From NCBI GenBank assembly GCA_903813345.2, contig CAIIXF020000009.1:4956030-5020029 (forward strand): a DNA stretch of 64,000 nucleotides, in the 5' to 3' direction. Positions within the stretch are counted from its first letter, which is position 1. Every line of letters starts with the position of its first letter. The position numbers and the translations under genes were made by a program. Of this stretch, positions 12,101 to 24,100 are shown one piece after another. A model generated the notes under the pieces. The model was not told where the DNA came from, did not search any database, and saw only the letters and a program-made list of their open reading frames with translations. This DNA comes from Owenia fusiformis. Taxonomy: Eukaryota > Annelida > Polychaeta > Sabellida > Oweniidae.

Positions 12101-15100
12101 GTTGCAGGGTTTGCATATCATGGTGAACATTTCAAGTTAACATGTCTTACTCTTCACCTTGTCTTATACTGTAGAAATTGTAAATAAAATCATATTGTCT
12201 GTGATATTATGATTTCTTCAAATGAATTATATTACATTCTCATTCAACTATGTTTGAAAAAAATATTACTTTAAATATTGCTTACCTTTGAGCTTTTAGC
12301 TCTAGTTTGGAGTTCTGTTGAAGGCATTTATCAAATTAATCCTCAAAATTCTCACATTTACTACCAATAAATTCTGCTATCTTTTTGCTATTATTTGGAA
12401 CAGATTATGAGAAGATATAATTAAATAAAATTGAATTATGCAATAATTTTGTAATGTATTATTATTATTTATAAGGGTTATAAGGGTTATTCCCCTTCAT
12501 TAATCAGGGAAGGCAGCTATTAAATTGCATCTAAACATCTGATGTCATTGAACAGTGTGTTGTTCAAATGAATTCATTTGAAAGGAGGTGCTGGTTTTTA
12601 ACAACATTTAACATTAACAAGCTAATTAATTGTCCCTACACACCCTGAAGATTTATATTATTGACATATTGGCAGCCTGTGTCATTAAGTTTTTCGGGTA
12701 GCGTAGTATAGCATAGTATAGGGACAAGTTTGTGATTTAGATAACCTACCTAATGAACCTCTTCAGTGAAAAGATTAACATGTATACGATGAATACAGTG
12801 ACCAATCACTTTTAGAATTTATTATTAAATACAAAGAGTGGTCAATAAATTTTGCAAGTGACATCTTTCTGACAATATTTGAAATTATGAAACTAATTTT
12901 AAGGTATTCCCTTCAATGAATGTCTTATTCCTTTATCATATGTACTGTAATGGACTGAAACATCAAAAAAATTGAAGGTACAATACACATGTTTTTATCA
13001 ATATTTTTCATATAACTTTATTTCATTCAGTGTAACAATAAATTAACATTACATTTACAAAAGGAAGATATGCTAACAATTGAAATTAAATTGAATTTGT
13101 ACATCAGAATTCAGCAACCCAAAATGTATGTGATATGGTGCATTATATACTACTGATTAATACAAGTGTTATTTGTACATCAGAATTTAGCAACACAAAA
13201 TGTATGATATGGTGCATTATATACTACTGATTAATACAAATTTTATTTGTACATCAGAATTCACCAACACAAAATGTATGATATGGTACATAATATACTA
13301 CTGATTAATACGAGTGTTATTTGTACATCAGAATTCAGCGACACAAAATGTATGATATGGTACATTATATACTACTGATTAATACGAGTGTTATTTGTAC
13401 ATCAGAATGCAGCAACACAAAATGTATGTGATATGGTGCATTATATACTTCTGATTAATGCAAGTGTTATTTGTACATGAGAATTCAGAAACCCAAAATG
13501 TATGATATGGTACATTATATACTACTGATTAATGCGAGTGTTATTTGTACATCAGAATGCAGCAACACAAAATGTATGATATGGTACATTATATACTTCT
13601 GATTAATGCAAGTGTTATTTGTACATGAGAATTCAGAAACCCAAAATGTATGATATGGTACATTATATACTACTGATTAATACGAGTGTTATTTGTACAT
13701 CAGAATGCAGCAACACAAAATGGTTGATATGGTACATTATATACTACTGATTAATGCAAGTGTTATTTGTACATGAGAATTCAGAAACCCAAAATGTATG
13801 ATATGGTACATTATATACTACTGATTAATGCAAGTGTTATTTGTACATGAGAATTCAGAAACCCAAAATGTATGATATGGTACATTATATACTACTGATT
13901 AATACGAGTGTTATTTGTACATCAGAATGCAGCAACACAAAATGTATGATATGGTACATTATATACTACTGATTAATGCAAGTGTTATTTGTACATGAGA
14001 ATTCAGAAACCCAAAATGTATGATATGGTACATTATATACTACTTATTAATACAAGTGTTATTTGTACATGAGAATTCAGCAACACAAAATGTATGATAT
14101 GGTACATTTTATACTAGTGATTATTAGATGGCTTTAAAAGGTGAGTTAATGTATTAAAACAGGTGTATTAAGCGGCAGTGTCACATTTCTTCTACGGTAG
14201 CCATACAGCGGGCGTAGATTCTAAAAATTATAGAAAATCTTCATCATACTGCTTATATTTTATGCTGCATATTTCTCTCTAATTTTCAGGAAGCTGATGC
14301 TGCCGTATGGTTGCCGAAGATTAAATGTGACAGAGGCTTTAGACATAATTTAAATCTATACTATGTCTATGTCTCTATAGTTATCTATGTACTGTACAAT
14401 CTATTTCTGTTACAATAAAGATCATTTTACATTCCAGGATATCCATGGTGTTTATTCAGCTAGATCTTTTGTTGGCTGGTATAATGGACTGCCTGAGAAT
14501 ACACAGGTAATGCTTTAAGTATGTACTTTATGCATTCTGACACTTCAACCATCTCTGCCTTGCTAAGAATTCACTACATAACAGTAAAACCTATCTGAAC
14601 ACCCCTCTTGTCAAAACTTTATGTGAACACATATTTCCAATCTGCAAATTTGAACACTTTTGGCCAATCCAAGTGTTCTCTTTAGACAGGTTTTACTGTA
14701 TCCAAGTCTAATAGAAAGTTGTAATCTCTCACAATGTACTCCATGTATAGTACTATATACAATTATTGACCTCTCCAGAGGTTTACTGTCAAAATTATAT
14801 ACCGAGACTGTAAACCGAGACCGTAGGTCGAGGTTTACAGTCGAGGGATATAATTTTGACAGTAAACCGAATGGAGAGGTCTATAATCGTTTTGTTAGTC
14901 CGAAGAATATCTTAGATTTTTCTGATTTGGGTGGTTTTACCTTTTCCTGACTTCTGCAGTTCCACAACCATCGCTTTGAAAACATCGTTTGATGCCTTGA
15001 ATTCAGACTTGGTAATGTCCATCTTAAGTGTCTCTCTGATGTATCGTGCCACTCCCCATTTAAGAAGCTGAAATGATTTCAACTTATAAAGTCCACTGTC

Positions 15101-18100
15101 TTTTTTTCTAATACCAACGTAAAACTTTTTCAAAAAATTATCTGCATCTGCCACGGCAGTAAGTTCACTCAATGGAGTCAAATTACTCTCCTGGGTGAAG
15201 TCTACTAAAAGCTTTGTACAAAGTTTTAGATTTTTCTTCGTATTTTGACTGTCTTTACTCTCTAAGAGACTAATACTATCCTCATCTTCAACATTTTTGA
15301 AACGGCTAGTGCTAGCGGCGGCCATTTTATCGTCTGATAATGACGTCATTTTAGTGGAATGCTGGGAATATTATTCACCGGCAATGCATTGCGCGGTGTA
15401 CAGTTAAAATTATTCACCACTCGTTGACCAATCAAAATCGAGTATTTCAACTGAGGTACTAACAATGTAAATTGTTGCTACATTGAGCTGTTTCAATTTG
15501 AGATTAAAAAACTTATTGAGCAAAGGCAATTAACCATTGAATGTAAAGCGCACATATAAAGATACTACATGTTTTGGTTGCCACTTTTACCTAGTATGAA
15601 TTCTATAATGTACGTTAAGAGAATATTTATGCATAAATGTTTTGGAACAAACATCACATGTGAAGTTCTTTTCTCCATTTTGAATTCTATAATGTTTGTT
15701 ATGATTTGACTTTCTTGTAAATGTTTTAGAACAAGCATCACATTTAAAGTTCGTTTCTCCAGTTTGAATTCTACAATGTTTGTTAAGATTCAACTTTATT
15801 GGAAATGTTTTTAGAACAAACATCTCATTTAAAGTTCTTTTCTCCAGTATGAATTCTATGATGTACCTTAAGACTGAACTTATGTGTAAATATTTTAGAA
15901 CAAACATCACATTTGAAATTCTTTTCTCCAGTATGAATTCTATAATGTCTGTTAAGATTTGACTTTATTGAAAATGTTTTTGAACAAACATCACATTTGA
16001 AATTCTTTTCTCCAGTATGAATTCTATAATGATTGTTAAGATTTGACTTTATTGAAAATGTTTTGGAACAAACATCACATTTGAAATTCTTTTCTCCAGT
16101 ATGAATTCTAAAATGTCTGTTAAGATCTGACTTTGTTGAAAATGCTTTAGAACAAACTTCACATTTGAAATTCTTTTCTCCAGTATGAAGTCTATGATGT
16201 ACCTCAAGACTGAACTTATGTGTAAATATTTTAGAACAAACATCACATTTGAAATTCTTTTCTCCAGTATGAATTATTATGTCACCACCAAAAGTGGTGA
16301 CATATTGTTATGGTCTCCGTTTTTTTTGCGACGGCGTCCGGCGGTTGGTGGTTGGCGGTTGGCGTCCGGCGGTTGGCGTCTGTAACAATTTCTTACAACT
16401 TCCTATAACTTAACAAATACTGTTTAGACTGACTTCAATTTTTTTCTAAATCATCTACATGTTCTCAGAAGTTCAAATCTGACTTTAGATTTGACATTTG
16501 ACCTTCGATGACCTTCTCAAGGTCAAAAAGGTCTTTTTTCAACTTGCTTCACATTGACTAATTTTTTTTTCAAAATCATCTACATGTTCTCAGAAATTCA
16601 AATCTGACTTAAGATTTGAGATTTGACCTTCAAATCTGACTTTAGATTTGACATTTGACCTTCAATGACCTTCTCAAGGTCAAAAAAGGTCAAAAAGGTC
16701 TACAATTTCTTACAACTTCCTATAACTTAACAAATACTGTTTAGACTGACTTCAATTTTTTTCTAAATCATCTACATGTTCTCAGAAGTTCAAATCTGAC
16801 TTTAGATTTGACATTTGACCTTCGATGACCTTCTCAAGGTCAAAAAGGTCTTTTTTCAACTTGCTTCACATTGACTAATTTTTTTTTCAAAATCATCTAC
16901 ATGTTCTCAGAAATTCAAATCTGACTTAAGATTTGAGATTTGACCTTCAAATCTGACTTTAGATTTGACATTTGACCTTCAATGACCTTCTCAAGGTCAA
17001 AAAAGGTCAAAAAGGTCTGTTTTCAACTTGCTTCAAATTGACTAAATTTTTTTTTCAAAATCATCTACGTGTTCTCAGAAATTCAAATCTAACTTAAGAT
17101 TTGACTTAGGATTTGACCTTCAATGACCTTCTCAAGGTCAAAAAAGGTCAAAAAGGTCTGTTTTCAACTTGCTTCGAATTGACTAAAAATTTTTTTCAAA
17201 ATCATCTACGTGTTCTCAGAAATTCAAATCTGACTTTAGATTTGACTTAAGATTTGACATTTGACCTTCAATGACCTTCTCAAAGTCAAAAAAGGTCAAA
17301 AAGGTCTTTTTTCAACTTGCTTCAAATTGACTAAATTTTTTTTTCAAAATCATCTACATGTTCTCAGAAATTCAAATCTGACGTTAGATTTGACATTTGA
17401 CCTTCAATGACCTTCTCAATGTCAAAAAAGGTCAAAAAGGTCTGTTTTCAACTTGCTTCGAATTGACTAAATTTTTTTTTTAAAATTATCTACGTGTTCT
17501 CAGAAATTCAAATCTGACTTAAGATTTGACCTTCAATGACCTTCTCAAGGTCAAAAAAGGTCAAAAAGGTCTGTTTTCAACGTGCTTCAAATTGACTAAA
17601 AAAAATTTTCAAAATCATCTACGTGTTCTCAGAAATTCAAATCTGACTTTAGATTTGACTTAAGATTTGACATTTGACCTTCAATGACCTTCTCAAAGTC
17701 AAAAAAGGTCAAAAAGGTCTTTTTTCAACTTGCTTCAAATTGACTAAATTTTTTTTTCAAAATCATCTACATGTTCTCAGAAATTCAAATCTGACTTTAG
17801 ATTTGACATTTGACCTTCAATGACCTTCTCAATGTCAAAAAAGGTCAAAAAGGTATTTTTTCATCTTGCTTCAAATTGACTAAAATTTTTTTCAAAATCA
17901 TCTACATGTTCTCAGAAATTCAAATATGACTTTAGATTTGACATTTGACCTTCAATGACCTTCTCAAGGTCAAAAAAGGTCATAAAGGTCTTTTTTCAAC
18001 TTGCTTCGAATTGACTAATTTTTTTTTCAAAATCATCTACATGTTCTCAGAAATTCAAATCTGACTTTAGATTTGACATTTGACCTTTAATGACCTTCTC

Positions 18101-21100
18101 AAGGTCAAAAAGGTCTGTTTTCAACTTGCTTCAAATTGACTAAAAAAAATTTCAAAATCATTTACGTGTTCTCAGAAATTCAAATCTGACTTTAGATTTG
18201 ACTTAAAATTTGACATTTGACCTTCAATGACCTTCTCAAAGTCAAAAAAGGTCAAAAAGGTATTTTTTCAACTTGCTTCAAATTGACTAAATTTTTTTTT
18301 CAAAATCATCTACATGTTCTCAGAAATTCAAATCTGACTTTAGATTTGACATTTGACCTTCAATGACCTTCTCAATGTCAAAAAAGGTCAAAAAGGTATT
18401 TTTTCATCTTGCTTCAAATTGACTAAATTTTTTTTCAAAATCATCTAGATGTTCTCAGAAATTCAAATATGACTTAAGATTTGACATTTGACCTTCAATG
18501 ACCTTCTCAAGGTCAAAAAAGGTCAAAAAGGTCTTTTTTCAACTTGCTTCAAATTGACTAATTTTTTTTTCAAAATCATCTACATGTTCTCAGAAATTCA
18601 AATCTGACTTTAGATTTGACATTTGACCTTTAATGACCTTCTCAAGGTCAAAAAAGGTCAAAAAGGTCTGTTTTCAACTTGCTTCAAATTGACCAAATTT
18701 TTTTTTTTTCAAAATCATCTACATCTTTTCAGAAGTTCAAATTTGACTTTACAAGTTCTCAGAAATTCAAATCTGACTTAAGTTTGAACTCATAATATTG
18801 TGAGCAACTAGGTGGTGACATTTTGTCATGTTAATGCCTTGTATAATGTCTGTTAAGATTTGACTTTATTGAAAATGTTTTTGAACAAACATCACATTTG
18901 AAATTCTTTTCTCCAGTATGAATTCTATAATGTCTGTTAAGATTAGACTTTTGTGTAAATGTTTTAGAACAAACATCACATTTAAAGTTCTTTTCTCTAG
19001 CATGAATTCTATAATGTTTGGTAAGATTTGACTTTCTTGAAAATGTTTTAGAACAAACATTACATTTAAAAGTCTTTTCTCCAGTATGAATTTTATAATG
19101 TTCCACTAGTTTAGACTTATATTTGCACACTATATGGCATATATCACAAATATGTTTCCCTTGGTGGCCATTTACCAGTCTCTGAAAACCACTTGTAAAA
19201 ATGTTGTCACTAGCCGTATCATTATTCATCAAAGAAGCATAACTGTTTGTCATACTTTTGGCAGTTTTTATCCGATTAAGATTAATTATCACACCATCAA
19301 CATCATTTATCACACCATCAGTGTTATTTATCATAGTTTTACCACCAGTTTTACATCACATCATCAGCATCTTTTACTATATCAACATCATTCATGACCT
19401 TGCTTCCAAAGTCCATTATGTTTTCCATAGTAAAGGTAAATTCAGCATTAGTTCCCTGGTCTCGTGGTTACCTCAATATATTAAAAAGATACTATTCCTG
19501 AATAAAGTATATGAATTTATTCAATGATGATGAACCTTCTACCAATCTCAGACAGTTCTTGATGTATCCTTTATGTATGGTATGGAATTCATACAAGACT
19601 CTTATGTCACACTATCATTTGGTTTATTGTCCAAAGAATCATTCTCTTTCAGTCCAAAATAGCGTGTGTATGTCTAAAATCATCAAATATTAACACTAGC
19701 ACCTCTTAAAAATGTACCACTTTTTATTATGTCTTACTCTGTTTTCAGCAGTATCGTTATAATATACATGTATAGTATCCTAGTATTAAGCATGTTGTTT
19801 TGCTTATCACTGTCTTAAATTGTATGTAAATTAACTGTAACTAGGAGGCCCATGGCCTTAAAAGTTTTGAAATAAATATATATGTATCCTAGTACTCCTG
19901 GTGTTATTTGAAGCGCTTGTTTGGTTCTTGTATTATTTTTTGCAAAATGCTATGGCTTCTCCCACACACATAACCATGCGTATATGAGCTCTGCTATACA
20001 GATAAGACATTTGAACAGCTGTTATGGTTACTCTAGTTAGGCTATATTTACTCTACTTTAAAGGCCAGTTTTAAAGTGCTAGCAACTCCCATTAAAATAT
20101 CAGGTTACGTCCACACTTTAACATGGTACAGATAGACAGGATTAGTTCATTTCTTCATCCTAGGTTTAATTAACAGCATTGCTTAATACTGTAATAAATT
20201 GCCGGGCCCTCTCTCTGAACAAATACTTGGTAGCGTGGCTAGGGCCGGGAATATTACGACACTAAATTTTGACTTGGTCTTTAATTGAGTTAATCAAATT
20301 ATTTGCTTGGTCATTAAGGAAAATTTGGAATAATATAATACTGGAAGGTGCTGACACCTTTAAATGACAACTGGACTGAATAGTGCAAACTGTGGGAGGG
20401 GGTGATTGCAATGTATAATGATATAAATGGAATCTTCAACGCAACTTGCACCTAAGTATTCTCAACAGATCGCAATACTGAGCTTGATATGACCCCTTAA
20501 ATATATGAAGATGAAACAATCTGTTGAAAATAAACTTAAATCAAATTGACCACTTTATGCAAAACAAAAGACAAAGAAATTAAGATTATATAATTTTAAT
20601 AATGATATAAATCTGAGTATATAGAATATATGTATAAAATGGTATAATTACAAAGGAATATTTACATAATCAGAGTCACGAAGTTCGAACGAATAAGAAA
20701 CTGTTATCTCTCAACAGGAACGATCTTATTATTGAACTTACTCTTGATTAAGAATCTCACCAATCTCACTAACTATCTCATTCCCAACATTTAACTCCAC
20801 TTACATGACAAAAGTTCTCTGCACTACATATGTGCATGACCTGAACTAATCAACACTTCAATGACCATGAGCACCTTAAAATAATGGAACACTCAAACAA
20901 CCTTATCTAGAGATGTTTTTCTACAGCTATGTCAGGCAAAATCTTAGATATAGTTCTTCAGATATGTCAGGCAAAATCTCGATATAGCTGTACAGCTATG
21001 TCAGGCAAAATCTTAAGATATAGTTGTACAGCTATTTCAGGCAAAATCTTAGATATAGTTCTATAGCTATGTCAGGCAAAATCTCAGATATAGTTCTACA

Positions 21101-24100
21101 GCTATTTCAGGCAAAATCTTAGATATAGTTCTATAGCTATGTCAGGCAAAATCTCAGATATAGTTCTACAGCTCTGTCAGGCAAAATTTTAGATATAGTT
21201 CTACAGCTACAGCTACACTTTTGGCCAGTCCAAGTGTTCTCTTTAGACAGGTTTTACTGTATCCAAGTCTAATAGAAAGTTGTAATCTCTCACAATGTAC
21301 TCCATGCAATACTATGTAAATTGTTGCCATATTGAGCTGTTTCAATTTGAGAAATCAACTTATTGAGCAAAGGCAATTAACCATTGAATGTAAAGGGCAT
21401 ATACAAAGTTAATACATGTTTTGGTTGCCACTTTTACCTGGTATGAATTCTATAATGTACATTAAGAGAATATTTATGCATAAATGTTTTAGAACAAACA
21501 TCAGATGTATAGTTCTTTTCTCCCTTTTGAATTCTATAATTTTTGTTATGATTCGACTTCCTTGTAAATGTTTTAGAACTAGCATCACATTTAAAGTTCT
21601 TTTCTCAAGTATGAATTCTACAATGTTTGTTAAATTCCACTTTATTGGAAATGTTTTAGAACAAATATCTCATTTACAGTTATTTTCTCCAGTATAAATT
21701 CTATAATGTTTGTTAAGATATGACTTTCTTGTAAATGTTTTGGAGCAAACATCACATTTGAAATTCTTTCCTCCAGTATGGATCCCATAATGTTCATTGA
21801 GAACTGACTTTATTGAAAATGCTTTCGAACAAACATCACACTTAAAGTTCTTTTCTCCAGTATGAATTCTATGATGTAAGTAAAGAGTATACTTTTGTGC
21901 AAATGCTTTCGAACAAACATCACATTTAAAGTTCTTTTCTCCAGTATGAATTTTATAATGTTTGTTAAGACCTGACTTACTTGTAAATGTTTTTGAACAA
22001 ATATCACATTTGAAATTCTTTTCTCCAGTATGAATTCTATAATGTGTGTTAAGATATGACTTTGTTGTAAAAGTTTTGGAACAAACATCACATTTGGAAT
22101 TCTTTTCTCCAGTATGAATTCTATAATGTCTGTTAAGATTTGACTTTATTGAAAATGTTTTAGAACAAACATCACATTTGAAATTTTTTTCTCCAGTATG
22201 AATTTTATAATGTCTGTCAAGACATGGCTTATTTGTAAATGTTTTTGAACAAACATCACATTTGAAATTCTTTTCTCCAGTATGAATTCTATAATGTTTG
22301 TTGAGATTTGACTTTATCGAAAAAGTTTTGGAACAAACATCACATTTGAAATTCTTTTCTCCAGTATGAATTCGAAAATGTCTGTTAAGATCTGACCTTG
22401 TTGAAAATGCTTTAGAACAAACTTCACATTTGAAATTCTTTTCTCCAGTATGAATTCTATGATGTATGTTAAGAGTAGACTTTTGTGCAAACATTTTAGA
22501 ACAAACATCACATTTAAAGTTCTTTTCTCTAGTATGAATTATATAATGTTTGTTAAGATTTGACTTTATTGAACATGTTTTAGAACAAATATCGCATTTA
22601 AAATTCTTTTCTCCAGTATGAATTCTATGATGTATGTTAAGAGTAGACTTTTGTGCAAAAGTTTTAGAACAAACATCACATTTAAAGTTCTTTTCTCTAG
22701 TATGAATTCTATAATGTTTGTTAAGATTTGACTTTATTGAACATGTTTTAGAACAAACATCACATTTAAAATTCTTTTCTCCAGTATGAATGCTTGTAAA
22801 TGTTTTACTAGAAGTAGCATCATTCATCAAAGAAGCAGAACTATTTGTTAAACTTTTGGCAGTTTTTATCCCATCAAGATTAATTATCACACCATCAACA
22901 TCATTTATCACACCATCAACATCATTGATCACACCATCAACACCATTTATCACACCATCAGCGTTATTTATCATAGTTTTACCATAAGTTATCACATCAT
23001 CAGCATCTTTTAGTATATCACCATCATTGCTACCAAAGTCCATTATGTTTTCCATAGTAAAGGTGAATTCAGCATTAGTTCCCTGGTCTTGTGTTTACCT
23101 CAATATATTAAATAGATACTATTCCTGAATAAAGTATATGAATTTATTCAATGATGGTGAATCTTCTACCAATCTCAGATAGTTCTTGATGTATCCTTTA
23201 TGTATGGTATGGAATTCATACAAGACTCTTATGTCACACTATCATTTGGTTTCTTGTCCAAAGAATCATTCTCTTTCAGTCCAAAATAGCATGTGTATGT
23301 CTAAAATCATCAAATATTAACACTAGCACCTCATAAAAATGTACCACTTTTTATTATGTCTTCCTCTGTTTTCAGCAGTATCGTTATAATATACATGTAT
23401 AGTATCCTAGTATTAAGCAAGTTTTGCTTATCATTGTCTTAAATTGTATGTAGATTAACTGTAACTAGGAGGCCTGTGGCCTTAAAAGTTTTGAAATAAA
23501 TATATATGTATCTTAGTACTCCTGGTGTTATTTGAAGCACTTGTTTGGTCCTTGTATTATTTGCATAATGCTATGGCTTCTCCCACACACTTAACTATGC
23601 AATTATAAGTTTATCTGCTACACAGATAAGACATTTGAACAGCTGTTATGGTTACTCTAGTTACTATATTTACTCTTTAAGATAAGCAGGTTGTATCAAG
23701 TCTAGTTTGTTTATTTGGCATTTATGCACCTTATACAGCAATATGTGTTTGATAGCTTATTGGATAAGCTAATGTTCCTGGCCAAAAAGAAAACATAATT
23801 TTCACCCAGATTTCAGTCTACCAATTCATGTTATGCCAAACTAGTCCATCTAATCTTCCTTATCAGTCTCAATACAATTTTTATCAGAAATATAAAGAAC
23901 AAAAATGTACCACCATGACTGTACTAGACATGACTTTATCGTATGGTCTGTAAAATGAAGCCCTCTGATTGGTCAGTTCTTGTGCTGTACCAATCTGTAC
24001 TGCTACTGAGATTGTCCCTGTTGATCATCTCCGTCGAAATACAGAAAATATTGGTACGGAGGGGACAATCTGAGTAGCAATGACAGAGGATCACACAATA

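Larger units (their letters stand above)
15587..19434 (-). pseudogene. C2H2 zinc-finger gene copy A, disrupted
   Basis: A broken paralogue of the intact zinc-finger gene at 21670-23055. Reading from 19434 it opens [10 protein letters not shown] and runs to ADDVM, then meets a TAA and a net +4-base change relative to copy B near 19350. The remaining frame keeps acidic DGVIN repeats, an extra N-terminal finger ([23 protein letters not shown]) that copy B lacks, and several [14 protein letters not shown] fingers. It is then split by a ~2.57-kb element between 16276 and 18841. Fingers continue from 16275 to 15587, with a TGA at 15825-15827 also present in copy B, then frameshifted relic fingers. 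It was presumably a sequence-specific DNA-binding protein and is now dead unless translated from an internal start near 19334. Confidence 0.88.
14657..20060. repeat. Segmental duplication, copy A (zinc-finger locus)
   Basis: Matches 21223-23675 from CACTTTTGGCCAATCCAAG on the left through the zinc-finger gene to GACATTTGAACAGCTGTTATGG on the right, including 5' flanking DNA. Copy A has gained the Crypton-like element and the satellite-bearing transposon. Confidence 0.88.
21223..23675. repeat. Segmental duplication, copy B (zinc-finger locus)
   Basis: The shorter partner of 14657-20060. It lacks both transposon insertions and so supplies the empty sites for them. It keeps the intact zinc-finger reading frame. 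Confidence 0.88.

Noticed and set aside
13095-14115. CRISPR-like regular array
   Set aside because: Units are contiguous satellites without unique spacers, and the DNA is eukaryotic.
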